Below, one piece after another: positions 1-9,057 of a DNA stretch of 64,000 nucleotides. A program made the translations under genes and the position numbers. The first letter of the stretch is position 1, and the number at the start of each line of letters is the position of its first letter. The DNA is from Geodermatophilus dictyosporus (lineage in GTDB: Bacteria > Actinomycetota > Actinomycetes > Mycobacteriales > Geodermatophilaceae): positions 387,145 to 451,144 of the forward strand of contig NZ_FOWQ01000002.1 in NCBI RefSeq assembly GCF_900115505.1, given 5' to 3'. The notes under the pieces are model-generated. The model saw nothing but the letters and a program-made list of their open reading frames with translations. It did no database searches and was not told where the DNA came from.

Positions 1-1335
1 CACCCCGGGACCTCCGGCAGCCCGGTAGGCCCTCAGGATCTCCCCCCGCACCACCCTCGCACCGGTTGCAGACGACCAGTACAGCGAGCCGTACTGGAAG
101 TCGCTGCTGAAGCCGCCGTCGGCCGTGGCCGTGTTGCCACCGACGGGGTACCCGAGGTAGCCGGCCTGAGCGCCGAGGGACCGCCACTTGGCGAGCATCT
201 CGCCGCGGACCTCCCACGCTCCCGTCGCACTCGACCAGTAGATCGACCCGTGCTCGAAGTCGACGAAGAAGCCCGTGTTCCACGGCGCCGCGGTGTCGTC
301 GCCGGTCGGGTAGCCGAGCAGCCCGGGGCCGCCCAGGACCTTGTACCGGGCGAGGATGTCGCCCCGCACGACGTGGGCACCGGTGTAGCGGGACCAGTAG
401 ATGTCGCCGTAGGCGTAGCTGCGCACACAGCCGCCACCGGGCAGGTCACAGCGCACGTCGGCCGTGGGCGCGCCGATGTCCACCCCCGCGGCGCGCAGCG
501 ACTCGTACTTGGCGAGGACGGCGGCGCCCCCGCTGGTCTGGGTGGTGCCGAACCAGTCGGTGAAGTAGTTGAAGAAGTTCCGGTTGCCGTAGGAGGAGCA
601 GCCGTCCCCCCTTCCGTACCCGGCGTTGAGTGCAGCCTGGTTGGGCACGTAGGGGGTGTAGTTGTACAGGCCCGCGGTCGCCTGGTTCTGGATGTAGACC
701 CGGGCGCTGCCGCAGGCGGGGTTGTTCGGGTAGTAGGCGATCGTGTTCGTCAGGCCGGCCCGGTAGCCGTACCGGGTGGGTCGTGCCTGGTACAGCTTGA
801 ACTGCCGGGCCGCCATGTAGAGCTGGTTGTGGAACCCGTAGTACTGCGCGTCGCAGCCCTCCGGGGTGTCCGGGCAGCCGAACCCCATGGCCTTGCGGAG
901 GATCGTGCTCGACGGGCCGGTCGAGGTGATGAGTCCCTGCTCCTTCTGCAGGGTGACCAGGAGGACCTGCGGGTTGATCCCGCAGGACACGGCGACCTTG
1001 CGGATGATCGCCGCCGCGCCCTCCTGGCCGACGCCCTGGTACCCGTTGCAGTAGCCGTCGCCCGCCCGGGTCACGGTGTCCTGCCGGTAGTTCTTCAGGC
1101 AGGTGCTGCCGGTGCAGCCCGAGCCCTTGGCGTTGAGGAACGTCTGGATGGCGTCGACGCCCATGGTCGAGGAGTCGTAGAAGACGCCGTCGCTGATGAT
1201 GTTGCCCGGGTCGAACAGCGACAGGTTCGCCGACTCGCGCAGGTCCCGGGAGGAGGGCAGCGACACGACGGCGGCCACGAGGGCCAGGCCGAGGACGAAG
1301 ACCCCGGCGGTCAGCAGCCTGGGGCGGAGCCTCAC
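1..1335 (-). CDS. secreted LGFP-repeat surface protein (C-terminus beyond window)
   Basis: The C-terminus runs off the left edge, so about 445 codons are visible. Residues 7-25 form an uncleaved-looking signal anchor after VRLRPR. A Cys-containing globular domain of about 230 residues follows (FDPGNIISD, FYDSSTMGVDAIQTFLNAKG, SCGINPQVLLVTLQKEQG). This type is often annotated hemagglutinin-like or muramidase-like in actinobacteria. At least three LGFP repeats follow, seen as GLLGYPTG and GYLGYPVG with GSIYWSSATGA cores. In the family these repeats are thought to tether proteins to the cell wall. The GTG start overlaps the upstream stop by four bases (GTGA), so it is probably translationally coupled to the small secreted protein. 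The catalytic role is unknown; a wall-hydrolase or adhesin role is inference. Confidence 0.8.
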   Translation of the reverse strand, partial: MRLRPRLLTAGVFVLGLALVAAVVSLPSSRDLRESANLSLFDPGNIISDGVFYDSSTMGVDAIQTFLNAKGSGCTGSTCLKNYRQDTVTRAGDGYCNGYQGVGQEGAAAIIRKVAVSCGINPQVLLVTLQKEQGLITSTGPSSTILRKAMGFGCPDTPEGCDAQYYGFHNQLYMAARQFKLYQARPTRYGYRAGLTNTIAYYPNNPACGSARVYIQNQATAGLYNYTPYVPNQAALNAGYGRGDGCSSYGNRNFFNYFTDWFGTTQTSGGAAVLAKYESLRAAGVDIGAPTADVRCDLPGGGCVRSYAYGDIYWSRYTGAHVVRGDILARYKVLGGPGLLGYPTGDDTAAPWNTGFFVDFEHGSIYWSSATGAWEVRGEMLAKWRSLGAQAGYLGYPVGGNTATADGGFSSDFQYGSLYWSSATGARVVRGEILRAYRAAGGPGV

Positions 1336-1928
1336 GGGACCACCACCGGGAACGGCGCGGACTCGCCGACGGCGTCGGGCGAGGAGTACCGCAGCACGGC
1401 CTCCCAGGAGCCCGCGGTCAGCTCGGCCCCGGTGAGGCGCACCTCGCCGCAGCTGGTCGAGGCGACGTCGGGGGTGGCGGCCGACTCCCCGCCGGTGAGG
1501 ACGACGCCGTCACGGCTCAGGGTGAGCGAGCAGGTGCCGCCGTCCTCGACCAGGTCGGCGACGTACCCGCCGGTGACCACGGCCGAGGCCGTGGGGTCCC
1601 AGCCGGAGTAGGTGGAGACCACCACGACGTCGGCCTGCCGCCCCGCCGTCGTCGTGCCCCCGCTGGGCGTGGGGGTGCTCGCCCCCCCGGCCGTCGTCGG
1701 CTCGGCGGGCGACCCCGTCGTGGCTCCGTCGTCCGCGCCTCCGGTGGCGCCCGCGGACGGCGCGGTCGAGGAGGCGCCGGCCGGCGTCGACGGCGCGGCG
1801 ACGGAGGCGTCGCCGGTGGCGGCGTCCCCGGATCGGGACGCCGCGACCGCCACCCCCGCCCCGCCCACGGCGAGGACGGCGAGGACGGCGACGACGACTG
1901 ACCGGCGCCGCGTTGCGGCTCGGGACAT
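1332..1928 (-). CDS. small secreted or anchored protein with a Ser/Thr/Ala/Gly linker, unknown function
   Basis: A 198-residue protein. Residues 1-30 are a basic start (MSRAATRRRS) plus a hydrophobic Ala/Val segment typical of a signal peptide or anchor. Residues 31-95 are low-complexity A/S/T/G/P, a surface-spacer composition. The last 100 residues look like a small beta domain with two Cys (GTCSLTLSRDG and STSCGEVRL). No named family was recognised. The start is supported by GGGAG upstream of the ATG. It is the first gene of a two-gene unit with the LGFP-repeat protein (4-bp overlap), so the two products may act together at the surface; that is inferred from the overlap alone. Confidence 0.65.
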   Translation of the reverse strand: MSRAATRRRSVVVAVLAVLAVGGAGVAVAASRSGDAATGDASVAAPSTPAGASSTAPSAGATGGADDGATTGSPAEPTTAGGASTPTPSGGTTTAGRQADVVVVSTYSGWDPTASAVVTGGYVADLVEDGGTCSLTLSRDGVVLTGGESAATPDVASTSCGEVRLTGAELTAGSWEAVLRYSSPDAVGESAPFPVVVP

Positions 1929-2142
1929 GACAACTCCCAGGGCGACCGACGGTAGGCCGGTCCTCGGTGTCGGAACGGTGCCCGGGGCGATGTGACGGGT
2001 CGATCCGTCGAGCCCTCGGTGAGCCGGAGATTACGACGTGTGACGGCTCGCGCCGGTACGCCACGCGGGCACCGCACCACCGGCGCACCGTGCGCCCGTT
2101 CCTGCACATCCCGGGGCCGATCGCCCAGCCGGCCGGTGCGGC

Positions 2143-3018
2143 TCAGCGGAGCGTGCGCACCGCCAGGGCCAGCGCCTCACGCCACGGCCGCGGGGCGGGC
2201 AGTCCGGCCGCGAGCCAGGCGCTGCCGTCGAGCACCGACCAGGGCGGGCGGGGTGCCGGCCGCGGGAAGGCGGCCGTCGACGTCGGCGACACCAGGCCCG
2301 CGTCCGCGCCGAGCTCCTCGTAGACCGCCCGCGCCAGCCCGAACCAGCTGACCGCACCGGCGTCGGTCAGGTGCAGCAGCGGCGGGACCGGCCCGGCCCG
2401 CTCCCCGACGGTGACCAGCCCGGCCGCCAGGCCGGCCGACCAGGTGGGCGAGCCGACCTGGTCGTCGACCACCGACACCGGGGCGCCGGCGGCGGCGCGG
2501 CCGGCCATCGTCCGCACGAAGTTGGCCCCGTGCCGGCCGTACACCCAGGCGGTGCGGACGACGGTGGCGTCCCCGCCGGCCGCGGCGACGGCGCGCTCGC
2601 CGGCCGCCTTGCTGCGCCCGTAGGCCGAGCGCGGGGCGACCGGGGCGTCGACCGGGTAGGGCGCGGTGGCGGTGCCGTCGAAGACGTAGTCGGTGGAGAC
2701 GTGCACGAGCCGCGCGCGGCCGGCCAGCTCCTGCGCCAGCCAGCCCGGGGCGTGGCCGTTGACGACGGTGGCGGTGTCCTCGTCGGTCTCGGCGGCGTCG
2801 ACCGCGGTGTAGGCCGCGGTGTTGAGCAGCACGGCCCGGTCGGCGCGGACGCCGTCGAGCCAGGCCCGGACGGCGCTGCGGACCGCCGTCTCGTCGGTGA
2901 GGTCCAGCTCGGCCCGGCCCAGGGCGGTCACCTCGTCGCCGGGCCGGCCGGCGAGCACCTCGAGCAGGTCGCGCCCGACCTGCCCGCGGGCGCCGGTGAC
3001 CAGCCAGGCGGTGCTCAC
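2143..3018 (-). CDS. rfbD: dTDP-4-dehydrorhamnose reductase
   Basis: Last step of dTDP-L-rhamnose synthesis: NAD(P)H-dependent reduction of dTDP-4-keto-L-rhamnose. The 291-residue extended SDR has the Rossmann motif TGARGQVG (8-15), STDYVFDG (108-115), the catalytic YGRSK (Tyr133, Lys137) and WVYGRHGANFV, all typical of RmlD. The start is the GTG overlapping the rfbB stop by four bases. A much longer frame is open upstream but is the shadow of rfbB. dTDP-rhamnose feeds the wall linker or other envelope glycans, which fits the neighbouring LCP ligase. The order rmlD then divergent LCP resembles M. tuberculosis Rv3266c-Rv3267. Confidence 0.95.
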   Translation of the reverse strand: MSTAWLVTGARGQVGRDLLEVLAGRPGDEVTALGRAELDLTDETAVRSAVRAWLDGVRADRAVLLNTAAYTAVDAAETDEDTATVVNGHAPGWLAQELAGRARLVHVSTDYVFDGTATAPYPVDAPVAPRSAYGRSKAAGERAVAAAGGDATVVRTAWVYGRHGANFVRTMAGRAAAGAPVSVVDDQVGSPTWSAGLAAGLVTVGERAGPVPPLLHLTDAGAVSWFGLARAVYEELGADAGLVSPTSTAAFPRPAPRPPWSVLDGSAWLAAGLPAPRPWREALALAVRTLR

Positions 3019-4037
3019 GGCTCCGGGTCCGGCACGACGGGGGCGCGGTGCGCCGTCGCGGCGGCGGCCTTGAGCGGTTCCCACCACGCGCGGTTGTCGC
3101 GGTACCACTGGACGGTCAGCGCCAGGCCCTCCTCGAAGGACACCCGCGGCGCGTACCCCAGCGCCGCGGTCTTGGAGTAGTCGACCGAGTAGCGCAGGTC
3201 GTGGCCGCCGCCGCGCGGGTCGACGATCGGCTGCACGTGGCTCCAGTCGCGCCCCGTGGCCTCGAGCAGCTTCTCGGTGAGCTCGCGGTTGGACAGCTCC
3301 CGGCCGCCCCCGATGTTGTAGTACTCGCCGGGCAGGCCCTTCTCGACGACGAGCTGGATGCCCCGGCAGTGGTCGTCGACGAACAGCCAGTCGCGGACGT
3401 TGGCGCCCTCGCCGTAGAGCGGCACCTGCTGCCCGTCGAGCAGGTTGGTGACGAACAGCGGGATGACCTTCTCGGGGAAGTGGTAGGGCCCGTAGTTGTT
3501 GCTGCAGCGGGTCACCGAGATGTCCAGGCCGTAGGTCTTGGCGTAGGCGCGGGCGACGAGGTCGCTGCCGGCCTTGGCCGCCGAGTAGGGCGAGTTCGGC
3601 TCGAGCAGGTGGTCCTCGGTCCAGGAGCCCTCGTCGATGGAGCCGTAGACCTCGTCGGTGGACACGTGCAGCACCCGGCGCACACCGTGCCGCAGTGCCG
3701 CCTCGAAGACCTGCTGGGCGCCGAGCACGTTGGTGAGGACGAAGTCGGCCGCGCCGGAGATGGACCGGTCGACGTGCGACTCCGCGGCGAAGTTCACGAC
3801 CAGGTCGTGCCCGGGGAGGGCGGCGTCGAGGTCCTCGCGGCTGCAGATGTCGCCCCGCACGAAGCGGAACCGCGGGCTGTCGGCCACCGGGGCGAGGTTG
3901 GCGGGGTTGCCCGCGTAGGTCAGCTTGTCGAAGACGGTCACCTCGGCGTCCTCGTAGCCGGGGTAGCCGCCGGTCAGCATCGTCCGGACGTAGTGCGAGC
4001 CGATGAAGCCCGCTCCCCCGGTCACCAGCACGCGCAT
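3015..4037 (-). CDS. rfbB: dTDP-glucose 4,6-dehydratase
   Basis: Converts dTDP-glucose to dTDP-4-keto-6-deoxyglucose with bound NAD+. The protein has 340 residues, normal for RmlB. It begins MRVLVTGGAGFIGSHYV (GxxGxxG at 7-13). The catalytic triad region is STDEVYG (Thr127, Asp128, Glu129) and YSAAK (Tyr151, Lys155); the substrate motif RCSNNYGPYHFPEK is present. The start at 4037 is chosen over a longer frame because GGAGGATGCAGCC gives a strong Shine-Dalgarno and the Rossmann fold begins directly. It is the first gene of an rfbB-rfbD pair and is divergent from the LCP gene. rfbA and rfbC are not in the window. Confidence 0.95.
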   Translation of the reverse strand: MRVLVTGGAGFIGSHYVRTMLTGGYPGYEDAEVTVFDKLTYAGNPANLAPVADSPRFRFVRGDICSREDLDAALPGHDLVVNFAAESHVDRSISGAADFVLTNVLGAQQVFEAALRHGVRRVLHVSTDEVYGSIDEGSWTEDHLLEPNSPYSAAKAGSDLVARAYAKTYGLDISVTRCSNNYGPYHFPEKVIPLFVTNLLDGQQVPLYGEGANVRDWLFVDDHCRGIQLVVEKGLPGEYYNIGGGRELSNRELTEKLLEATGRDWSHVQPIVDPRGGGHDLRYSVDYSKTAALGYAPRVSFEEGLALTVQWYRDNRAWWEPLKAAAATAHRAPVVPDPEP

Positions 4038-4206
4038 GGCTGCATCCTCCTTCGGGCACCGGCCGCGGGCACCCTCCACGGTGTGACGTCTGGGGCGGGT
4101 GGGGCCGGCCGCGACTCGTCGGGCGCCAGGTGTCAGACGGGCGGGGGCGACGGCGGGACGGAGCGTTCCGCCGTGTCGCGGGCCCGGCACCTCCCCCGGG
4201 CGCCCC

Positions 4207-4219
4207 TAACCTCGGTCCC
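4207..4219 (+). promoter_or_regulatory. -10 box of a probable leaderless promoter for the LCP gene
   Basis: TAACCT (4207-4212) is followed by a 7-nt spacer and the GTG at 4220. In actinobacteria a TANNNT box this close to a start codon usually marks a transcript that begins at the start codon. No convincing Shine-Dalgarno precedes this GTG, which agrees. Confidence 0.55.
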
Positions 4220-5797
4220 GTGAGCCGAGACCGCAACGAGCAGGGCGGGTCCTCGGGCCGGCCGCTCCCGGCCCGGCTCGACCCGCGCGCCGGCCGTCCT
4301 CCCCGCACCGTCCGCGGCCAGGCGGCTCCCGCCCGGGCCGGGCTCCGGGACGACGAGGGGAGCCCCGGCCGCGGCGGCTCGGGCACCCGCCGGGGTGCGG
4401 TCGTGGCGCGCGCGGTCGCCGCCGTCCTGTCGGTGGTGCTGCTCGGCGCCAGCGGCTGGGGCTGGTACCTCGGCCGGGTCGCGGAGGCCACGGTCAACCG
4501 CACCGACGCCATCCCGACCGCGGGCAACTCCAACGCCGGCGACGCCACCGAGGCGATGAACCTGCTGCTGGTGGGCAACGACAGCCGCTCGCAGCTGTCC
4601 GAGGAGCAGCTGGCCGAGCTCAGCGCCGGCACCGACTCCGGCATCAACACCGACACGATGATCCTGGTGCACGTCCCGGCCGACGGGTCGCGCGCCTCGT
4701 TCGTGTCGTTCCCGCGCGACTCCTACGTGGCGATCCCCGGCCACGGGATGGACAAGCTCAACGCCGCGTACGCCTACGGCTACGGCGAGGTCGACGAGTC
4801 CGCACCCGAGGAGGAGCGCGCGGCCGGTGGGGCGCAGCTGCTGGTGCAGACGATCAGCCAGCTGACCGGCCTGATGATCGACCACTACGCCGAGGTGGAC
4901 CTGCTCGGCTTCTTCGAGCTCAGCAGCGTCGTCGGCGGCGTGGAGGTCAACCTCTGCTCGGCCGTGGACGACTCGGCCTACTCCGGCGCGGTGTTCGACG
5001 CCGGCGTGCAGACCATCGCGGGCGCCGAGGCGCTGGCCTTCGTCCGGCAGCGGCACGGCCTGCCCCGCGGCGACCTCGACCGCATCGTGCGCCAGCAGGT
5101 GTTCATGGCCGGCGTGCTGCGCAAGATCCTCGACGAGGACGTGCTCCTCGACCTGGGCAAGCAGCGGCAGCTGGTGGAGGCGGCCTCGCAGTCGCTGACC
5201 ATCGACCGCGACCTGGTGCTGCTCGAGCTGGCCCAGCAGATGCAGTCCGTCACCGCCGGCAGCATCGAGTTCCAGACCGTGCCCATCCTCGGCGACGACC
5301 GCGACGACGCGGGCCGCTCCATCCTCCGGCTGGCCGACGAGGACGACCTGCACGCGTTCTTCGCCGACCTGTCGGCCGAGCCCGAGCAGGCGGCACCGCC
5401 CACCGCGGAGGCGCCGCCGACCGTCGCACCGTCGGAGGTGTCGGTGGAGGTCTACAACGGCTCGGGCATCCCCGGCCTGGCCGCCGAGGCCGGCACCGCC
5501 CTGGAGGACGCCGGTTTCACCGTGACCAGCACCGGCAACGCCTCGAGCAGCGACCACACGCAGACGACGATCCGCCACGCCGCGGGCGACGAGGCGCTGG
5601 CCGCGGCGCTGGCCGCGCAGGTCCCCGGCGCGGTGACCGAGGCCAGCGAGGACCCCTCCCCCGGCACGGTCCAGCTGGTCCTGGGCGAGGACTTCAACGG
5701 CGTCGGCCAGCCGACCACCCCAGCGGCGCCCGAGCCCGCGCCGACCGCCGCGGCCGAGGAGCCGCGCACGGCGGCCGACACCTCCTGCATCAACTGA
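4220..5797 (+). CDS. LytR-CpsA-Psr (LCP) family wall-polymer ligase with LytR_C domain
   Basis: LCP enzymes transfer lipid-linked polymers such as arabinogalactan or teichoic acid onto peptidoglycan outside the membrane. The protein has 525 residues: a charged cytoplasmic tail (1-58), one membrane helix (about 60-85), an LCP domain from about 112 with NLLLVGNDSR, INTDTMILV and SFPRDSYV (the Arg of PRDS is a pyrophosphate ligand in the family), then a LytR_C domain at about 405-495 beginning SVEVYNGSGIPGLA. The tail is Pro/Ala-rich and ends with a Cys. The start follows a TANNNT leaderless box. Rhamnose genes are divergent, and the pairing with a TIGR03089 gene downstream matches Rv3267-Rv3268 of M. 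tuberculosis. Confidence 0.92.
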   Translation: MSRDRNEQGGSSGRPLPARLDPRAGRPPRTVRGQAAPARAGLRDDEGSPGRGGSGTRRGAVVARAVAAVLSVVLLGASGWGWYLGRVAEATVNRTDAIPTAGNSNAGDATEAMNLLLVGNDSRSQLSEEQLAELSAGTDSGINTDTMILVHVPADGSRASFVSFPRDSYVAIPGHGMDKLNAAYAYGYGEVDESAPEEERAAGGAQLLVQTISQLTGLMIDHYAEVDLLGFFELSSVVGGVEVNLCSAVDDSAYSGAVFDAGVQTIAGAEALAFVRQRHGLPRGDLDRIVRQQVFMAGVLRKILDEDVLLDLGKQRQLVEAASQSLTIDRDLVLLELAQQMQSVTAGSIEFQTVPILGDDRDDAGRSILRLADEDDLHAFFADLSAEPEQAAPPTAEAPPTVAPSEVSVEVYNGSGIPGLAAEAGTALEDAGFTVTSTGNASSSDHTQTTIRHAAGDEALAAALAAQVPGAVTEASEDPSPGTVQLVLGEDFNGVGQPTTPAAPEPAPTAAAEEPRTAADTSCIN

Positions 5798-5838
5798 GGA
5801 CCGCCTTCCGGCACGTCACCGCCTGGGAGGCTGGCGGC

Positions 5839-6639
5839 ATGCCTGCCTCCTCGCGGACGCCCTCGGACCTGCTCAGCGCCGCGCTGCGCCGGGGTGGCGC
5901 CGCCCCGCTGGTCACCTCCTACGACGACGCCACCGGCGAGCGGGTGGAGCTGTCGGCCACGACGCTGGCCAACTGGGTGGCCAAGACGGCCAACCTGCTG
6001 CAGGACGAGTTCGACGTCGGCCCGGGCAGCACCGTCGCGGTCGCGCTGCCGGTGCACTGGCAGACCGCCGCGGTGCTGCTCGGCGTCTGGAGCTGCGGCG
6101 CCGCCGTCCTGGACACCGCCGTGGAGGACGACGGCCGGCTCGACTCCGCCGACGTCGTCCTGGCCGCGCGGGACCGCCTCGCCCCGCTCGAGGAGCAGGA
6201 CCCGCCCGGCCTGATGGGCCTCTCGCTGCACCCGCTGGGGCTGGGCATGACCGACTACCGCGGCCCGGCCCGCGACTTCGCCCTCGAGGTGCGCGCGCAC
6301 GGCGACGTGTTCTCCCCGTACGTCCCGGCCGACCCGGACGCGCCCGGCCTGCTCGCCGGGGGGCTGCAGCTGACCCTCGGCGGGCTGGTCGCCGCGGCCG
6401 GCGAGCTGGCCGGCCGGCTGGGCATCGCGGCCGGCGACCGGCTGCTGGTCGACGAGCGGACGGCGGCGGAGGCCGGGCCGGTCGCCTGGCTGCTCGCGCC
6501 GCTGGCCGCCGGCGCCTCGCTGGTGCTGTGCCGGAACGCCGTGGTCGGCGCGCTGAGGAGCCGGGCGGAGGCCGAACGGGTCACCGCTACGCTCGGCCTC
6601 CGGATCGAGGGCTTCCGCGAGCTCGGCCGGCCCGCCTGA
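5839..6639 (+). CDS. TIGR03089 family protein (truncated AMP-binding-like fold)
   Basis: A 266-residue protein matching the actinobacterial TIGR03089 family: it opens like the N-terminal half of an acyl-adenylating enzyme (VELSATTLANWVAKTANLL, GSTVAVALPVHWQTAAVLLG). It is far shorter than a synthetase, and neither a P-loop-like adenylation signature nor the C-terminal lid domain is visible, so independent catalysis is doubtful. The start has GGGAGG nearby upstream. It follows the LCP gene by about 40 bp in the same direction, a pairing conserved in other actinobacteria, which suggests a link to wall-polymer transfer. The function is unknown. Confidence 0.85.
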   Translation: MPASSRTPSDLLSAALRRGGAAPLVTSYDDATGERVELSATTLANWVAKTANLLQDEFDVGPGSTVAVALPVHWQTAAVLLGVWSCGAAVLDTAVEDDGRLDSADVVLAARDRLAPLEEQDPPGLMGLSLHPLGLGMTDYRGPARDFALEVRAHGDVFSPYVPADPDAPGLLAGGLQLTLGGLVAAAGELAGRLGIAAGDRLLVDERTAAEAGPVAWLLAPLAAGASLVLCRNAVVGALRSRAEAERVTATLGLRIEGFRELGRPA

Positions 6640-6680
6640 GGGCGCCCGGCCGGGCCGCCTCACGGACGGACGGTGGTCAG

Positions 6681-7502
6681 ATGGTGGACAAGGTCGTCGG
6701 GAGCGCCCGGGAGGCGGTGGCCGACATCGGGGACGGCGCGACCCTCGCCGTCGGCGGGTTCGGGTTGTGCGGCGTGCCGGTCAGGCTCATCGACGCGCTG
6801 CTGGAGAAGGGCAGCCGCGACCTGGTCACCATCTCCAACAACTGCGGTGTCGACGACCAGGCGCTGGGCGTGCTGCTCTACGCCGGCCGCATCCGGCGCA
6901 CGATCAGCTCGTTCGTCGGTGGCAACAAGGAGCTCGCGCGGCTCTACCTCTCCGGTGAGCTGGAGGTCGAGCTGACCCCGCAGGGCACGCTGGCCGAGCG
7001 GCTGCGGGCCGGCGGCGCCGGCATCCCCGCCTTCTACACGCCGACCGGGGTGGGCACGATGGTCGCCGACGGCGGGATCCCGGTGCGCTACGACGCCGAG
7101 GGCACCGTCGTGGAGACCTCGCGGCCCAAGGAGCTGCGCGAGTTCGACGGCCGGCAGTACGTGCTCGAGACCGCGCTGACCGCCGACTTCGGGCTCGTCC
7201 GCGCCGCCGTCGGCGACCGGCACGGCAACCTGGTCTTCCACGAGTCGGCCATGAACTTCAACCCGCTGGCCGGCATGGCCGGGCGGGTCACGATCGCCGA
7301 GGTCGAGGAGCTCGTCGAGCCCGGCGAGATCACCCCCGAGCACGTGCACCTGCCCGGGGTGTTCGTCGACCGGGTGGTCGTCGTCGGCCCCGAGGGCAAG
7401 CGGATCGAGCGGCGCACCACCCGACCACGCCCGACTGCTGCCGAGCCGTCCGCTGCACCCCCGGCGGCCGGCGGCGAGGAAGCGACGGAGGAGACCCGAT
7501 GA
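6681..7502 (+). CDS. scoA: 3-oxoacid CoA-transferase subunit A
   Basis: The alpha subunit of a two-subunit class I CoA-transferase that moves CoA between succinyl-CoA and a 3-oxoacid (acetoacetate or 3-oxoadipate). It has 273 residues. Family motifs: [14 protein letters not shown] near the N-terminus, [32 protein letters not shown] and [15 protein letters not shown]. The last 35 residues are a low-complexity Thr/Ala/Pro/Glu tail. The start at 6681 is chosen because the conserved fold begins directly after MVDKVV; the open frame upstream is the shadow of the TIGR03089 gene. The stop overlaps the subunit B start by four bases (ATGA). Substrate choice cannot be decided from sequence. Confidence 0.92.
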   Translation: MVDKVVGSAREAVADIGDGATLAVGGFGLCGVPVRLIDALLEKGSRDLVTISNNCGVDDQALGVLLYAGRIRRTISSFVGGNKELARLYLSGELEVELTPQGTLAERLRAGGAGIPAFYTPTGVGTMVADGGIPVRYDAEGTVVETSRPKELREFDGRQYVLETALTADFGLVRAAVGDRHGNLVFHESAMNFNPLAGMAGRVTIAEVEELVEPGEITPEHVHLPGVFVDRVVVVGPEGKRIERRTTRPRPTAAEPSAAPPAAGGEEATEETR

Positions 7503-8167
7503 CCCTGTCCCGCGACCAGCTCGCCGCCCGGGTGGCCCAGGAGCTCACCGACGGCGCCTACGTCAACCTCGGCATCGGCATGCCCACGCTGGTGCCCAAC
7601 TTCGTGCCCGACGGGGTGCACGTGGTGCTGCACTCGGAGAACGGCGTGCTCGGGGTCGGGCCCTACCCGATCGAGGGCGAGGAGGACCCCGACCTCATCA
7701 ACGCCGGCAAGGAGACCGTGACCATCCTGCCCGGCGCCAGCTTCTTCGACTCCGCCACCAGTTTCGCCATGATCCGCGGGAAGCACCTGGACCTCGCCGT
7801 CCTCGGCGCCATGCAGGTCAACCCCCGCGGCGACCTGGCCAACTGGCTGATCCCCGGCAAGATGGTCAACGGCATGGGCGGCGCGATGGACCTCGTCCAC
7901 GGCGCCCGCCGCGTGATCATCATGATGGAGCACGTGGCCCGCGACGGTTCGCCGAAGCTGGTCGAGGAGTGCACCCTCCCCCTCACCGGCAGGGCCTGCG
8001 TCGACCGGGTGGTCACCGACCTCGCCGTCGTCGACGTCGCCCCCGAGGGGTTCGTGCTCCGTGAGGTCGCCCCCGGCGTCACCGCCGACGAGGTCGCCGA
8101 GAAGACCGGCGCCCCGCTGACCGTCCCCGGCGACGTCCCGACGATGGCGCTGCCGGCCACGGTCTGA
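7499..8167 (+). CDS. scoB: 3-oxoacid CoA-transferase subunit B
   Basis: The beta subunit, carrying the catalytic glutamate that forms the glutamyl-CoA thioester. The protein has 222 residues. [15 protein letters not shown] precedes [11 protein letters not shown], where Glu47 is the expected nucleophile. [14 protein letters not shown] and [14 protein letters not shown] are typical of SCOT-type B subunits. The ATG overlaps the scoA stop (ATGA), so the subunits are made together. No hydroxybutyrate, beta-ketoadipate or thiolase gene is adjacent, so ketone-body use versus aromatic catabolism is open. Confidence 0.93.
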   Translation: MTLSRDQLAARVAQELTDGAYVNLGIGMPTLVPNFVPDGVHVVLHSENGVLGVGPYPIEGEEDPDLINAGKETVTILPGASFFDSATSFAMIRGKHLDLAVLGAMQVNPRGDLANWLIPGKMVNGMGGAMDLVHGARRVIIMMEHVARDGSPKLVEECTLPLTGRACVDRVVTDLAVVDVAPEGFVLREVAPGVTADEVAEKTGAPLTVPGDVPTMALPATV

Positions 8168-8186
8168 CCGCGCCACCGCTCCCCCG

Positions 8187-9008
8187 GTGACGTTCTCGGT
8201 CGTCGCCCGCGATCCCGGCACCGGGGCGATGGGCATCGCGGTCTCCTCGTGCATCCTCGCCGTCGGCCGCGCCGTACCGAGCGCCCGGCCGGGCGTGGGC
8301 GTGGTCGCCGTCCAGGCGCGCAGCCCCCGCGGCCTGGGGCCGGTGCTGCTGTCCGGGCTGGCCGAGGGCACCGCGCCGGCGGTGCTGGTGCGGCGGGCGG
8401 CGCACGCGGCGGAGGACGTCGACCGGCAGATCGCCGTCCTCGACGTCTCCGGGGCGGTGGCCGCCGACACCGGGCCGGGCTCGTTCCCGGTCAGCGGCCA
8501 CCAGGTCGGCGACGGGTGGAGCGTGCAGGGCAACATGCTCGCCTCACCCGACGTGCTGCCGGCGATGGCGCGGGCCTGCGAGACCGCAGGCGGCCCGCTG
8601 CCCGACCGCCTGCTGACCGCCCTCGCCGCGGGCCAGGACGCCGGCGGCGACCTGCGCGGGCGGCAGTCCGCGGCGCTGCTGGTGGTCAGCGGGGAGCCTG
8701 CGTCGGAGGAGGACGACGGCGTGCGGGTGGACCTGCGCGTCGACGACTCCGGTGACCCGGTCGCCCAGCTGCGGATGCTGCGCAACCTGCAGCGCGCCTA
8801 CGACGAGCGCGACTACGAGACCCTCGCGCTGTTCGCGCCCGAGGGCGCCCGCGACCTGTACGCCGCGCTCGCCGCCTCCCGGCGCGGGGACCGGGCGGCG
8901 GCGCGGGCCGCGCTGGAGGCCGTCCGCGCCCGGCCGGGCTGGTCGGCGTGGCTGGCCTCGATGGCCGGGGACGCGCGGCTGTCGGCGGTCTCCCGCCTGC
9001 TGGGCTGA
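8187..9008 (+). CDS. DUF1028 family protein (Ntn-hydrolase-like)
   Basis: A 273-residue protein beginning VTFSVVARDPGTGAMGIAV, the DUF1028 signature. The first 210 residues resemble the Ntn-hydrolase fold assigned to this family; AVQARSPRGLGPVLLSGL and GNMLASPDVLPAMA are typical. The last 70 residues are helical and Ala/Arg-rich, with RLLG at the end. No signal peptide is seen. The GTG start is 19 bp after scoB, so it is probably the last gene of that operon. Hydrolytic activity has been suspected for the family but is not established; no substrate can be inferred. Confidence 0.82.
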   Translation: MTFSVVARDPGTGAMGIAVSSCILAVGRAVPSARPGVGVVAVQARSPRGLGPVLLSGLAEGTAPAVLVRRAAHAAEDVDRQIAVLDVSGAVAADTGPGSFPVSGHQVGDGWSVQGNMLASPDVLPAMARACETAGGPLPDRLLTALAAGQDAGGDLRGRQSAALLVVSGEPASEEDDGVRVDLRVDDSGDPVAQLRMLRNLQRAYDERDYETLALFAPEGARDLYAALAASRRGDRAAARAALEAVRARPGWSAWLASMAGDARLSAVSRLLG

Positions 9009-9057
9009 GGGGCGTGGCCGGTCACGGTCGTGCTGTCACCGGCCCTCCCGCGGGTGC

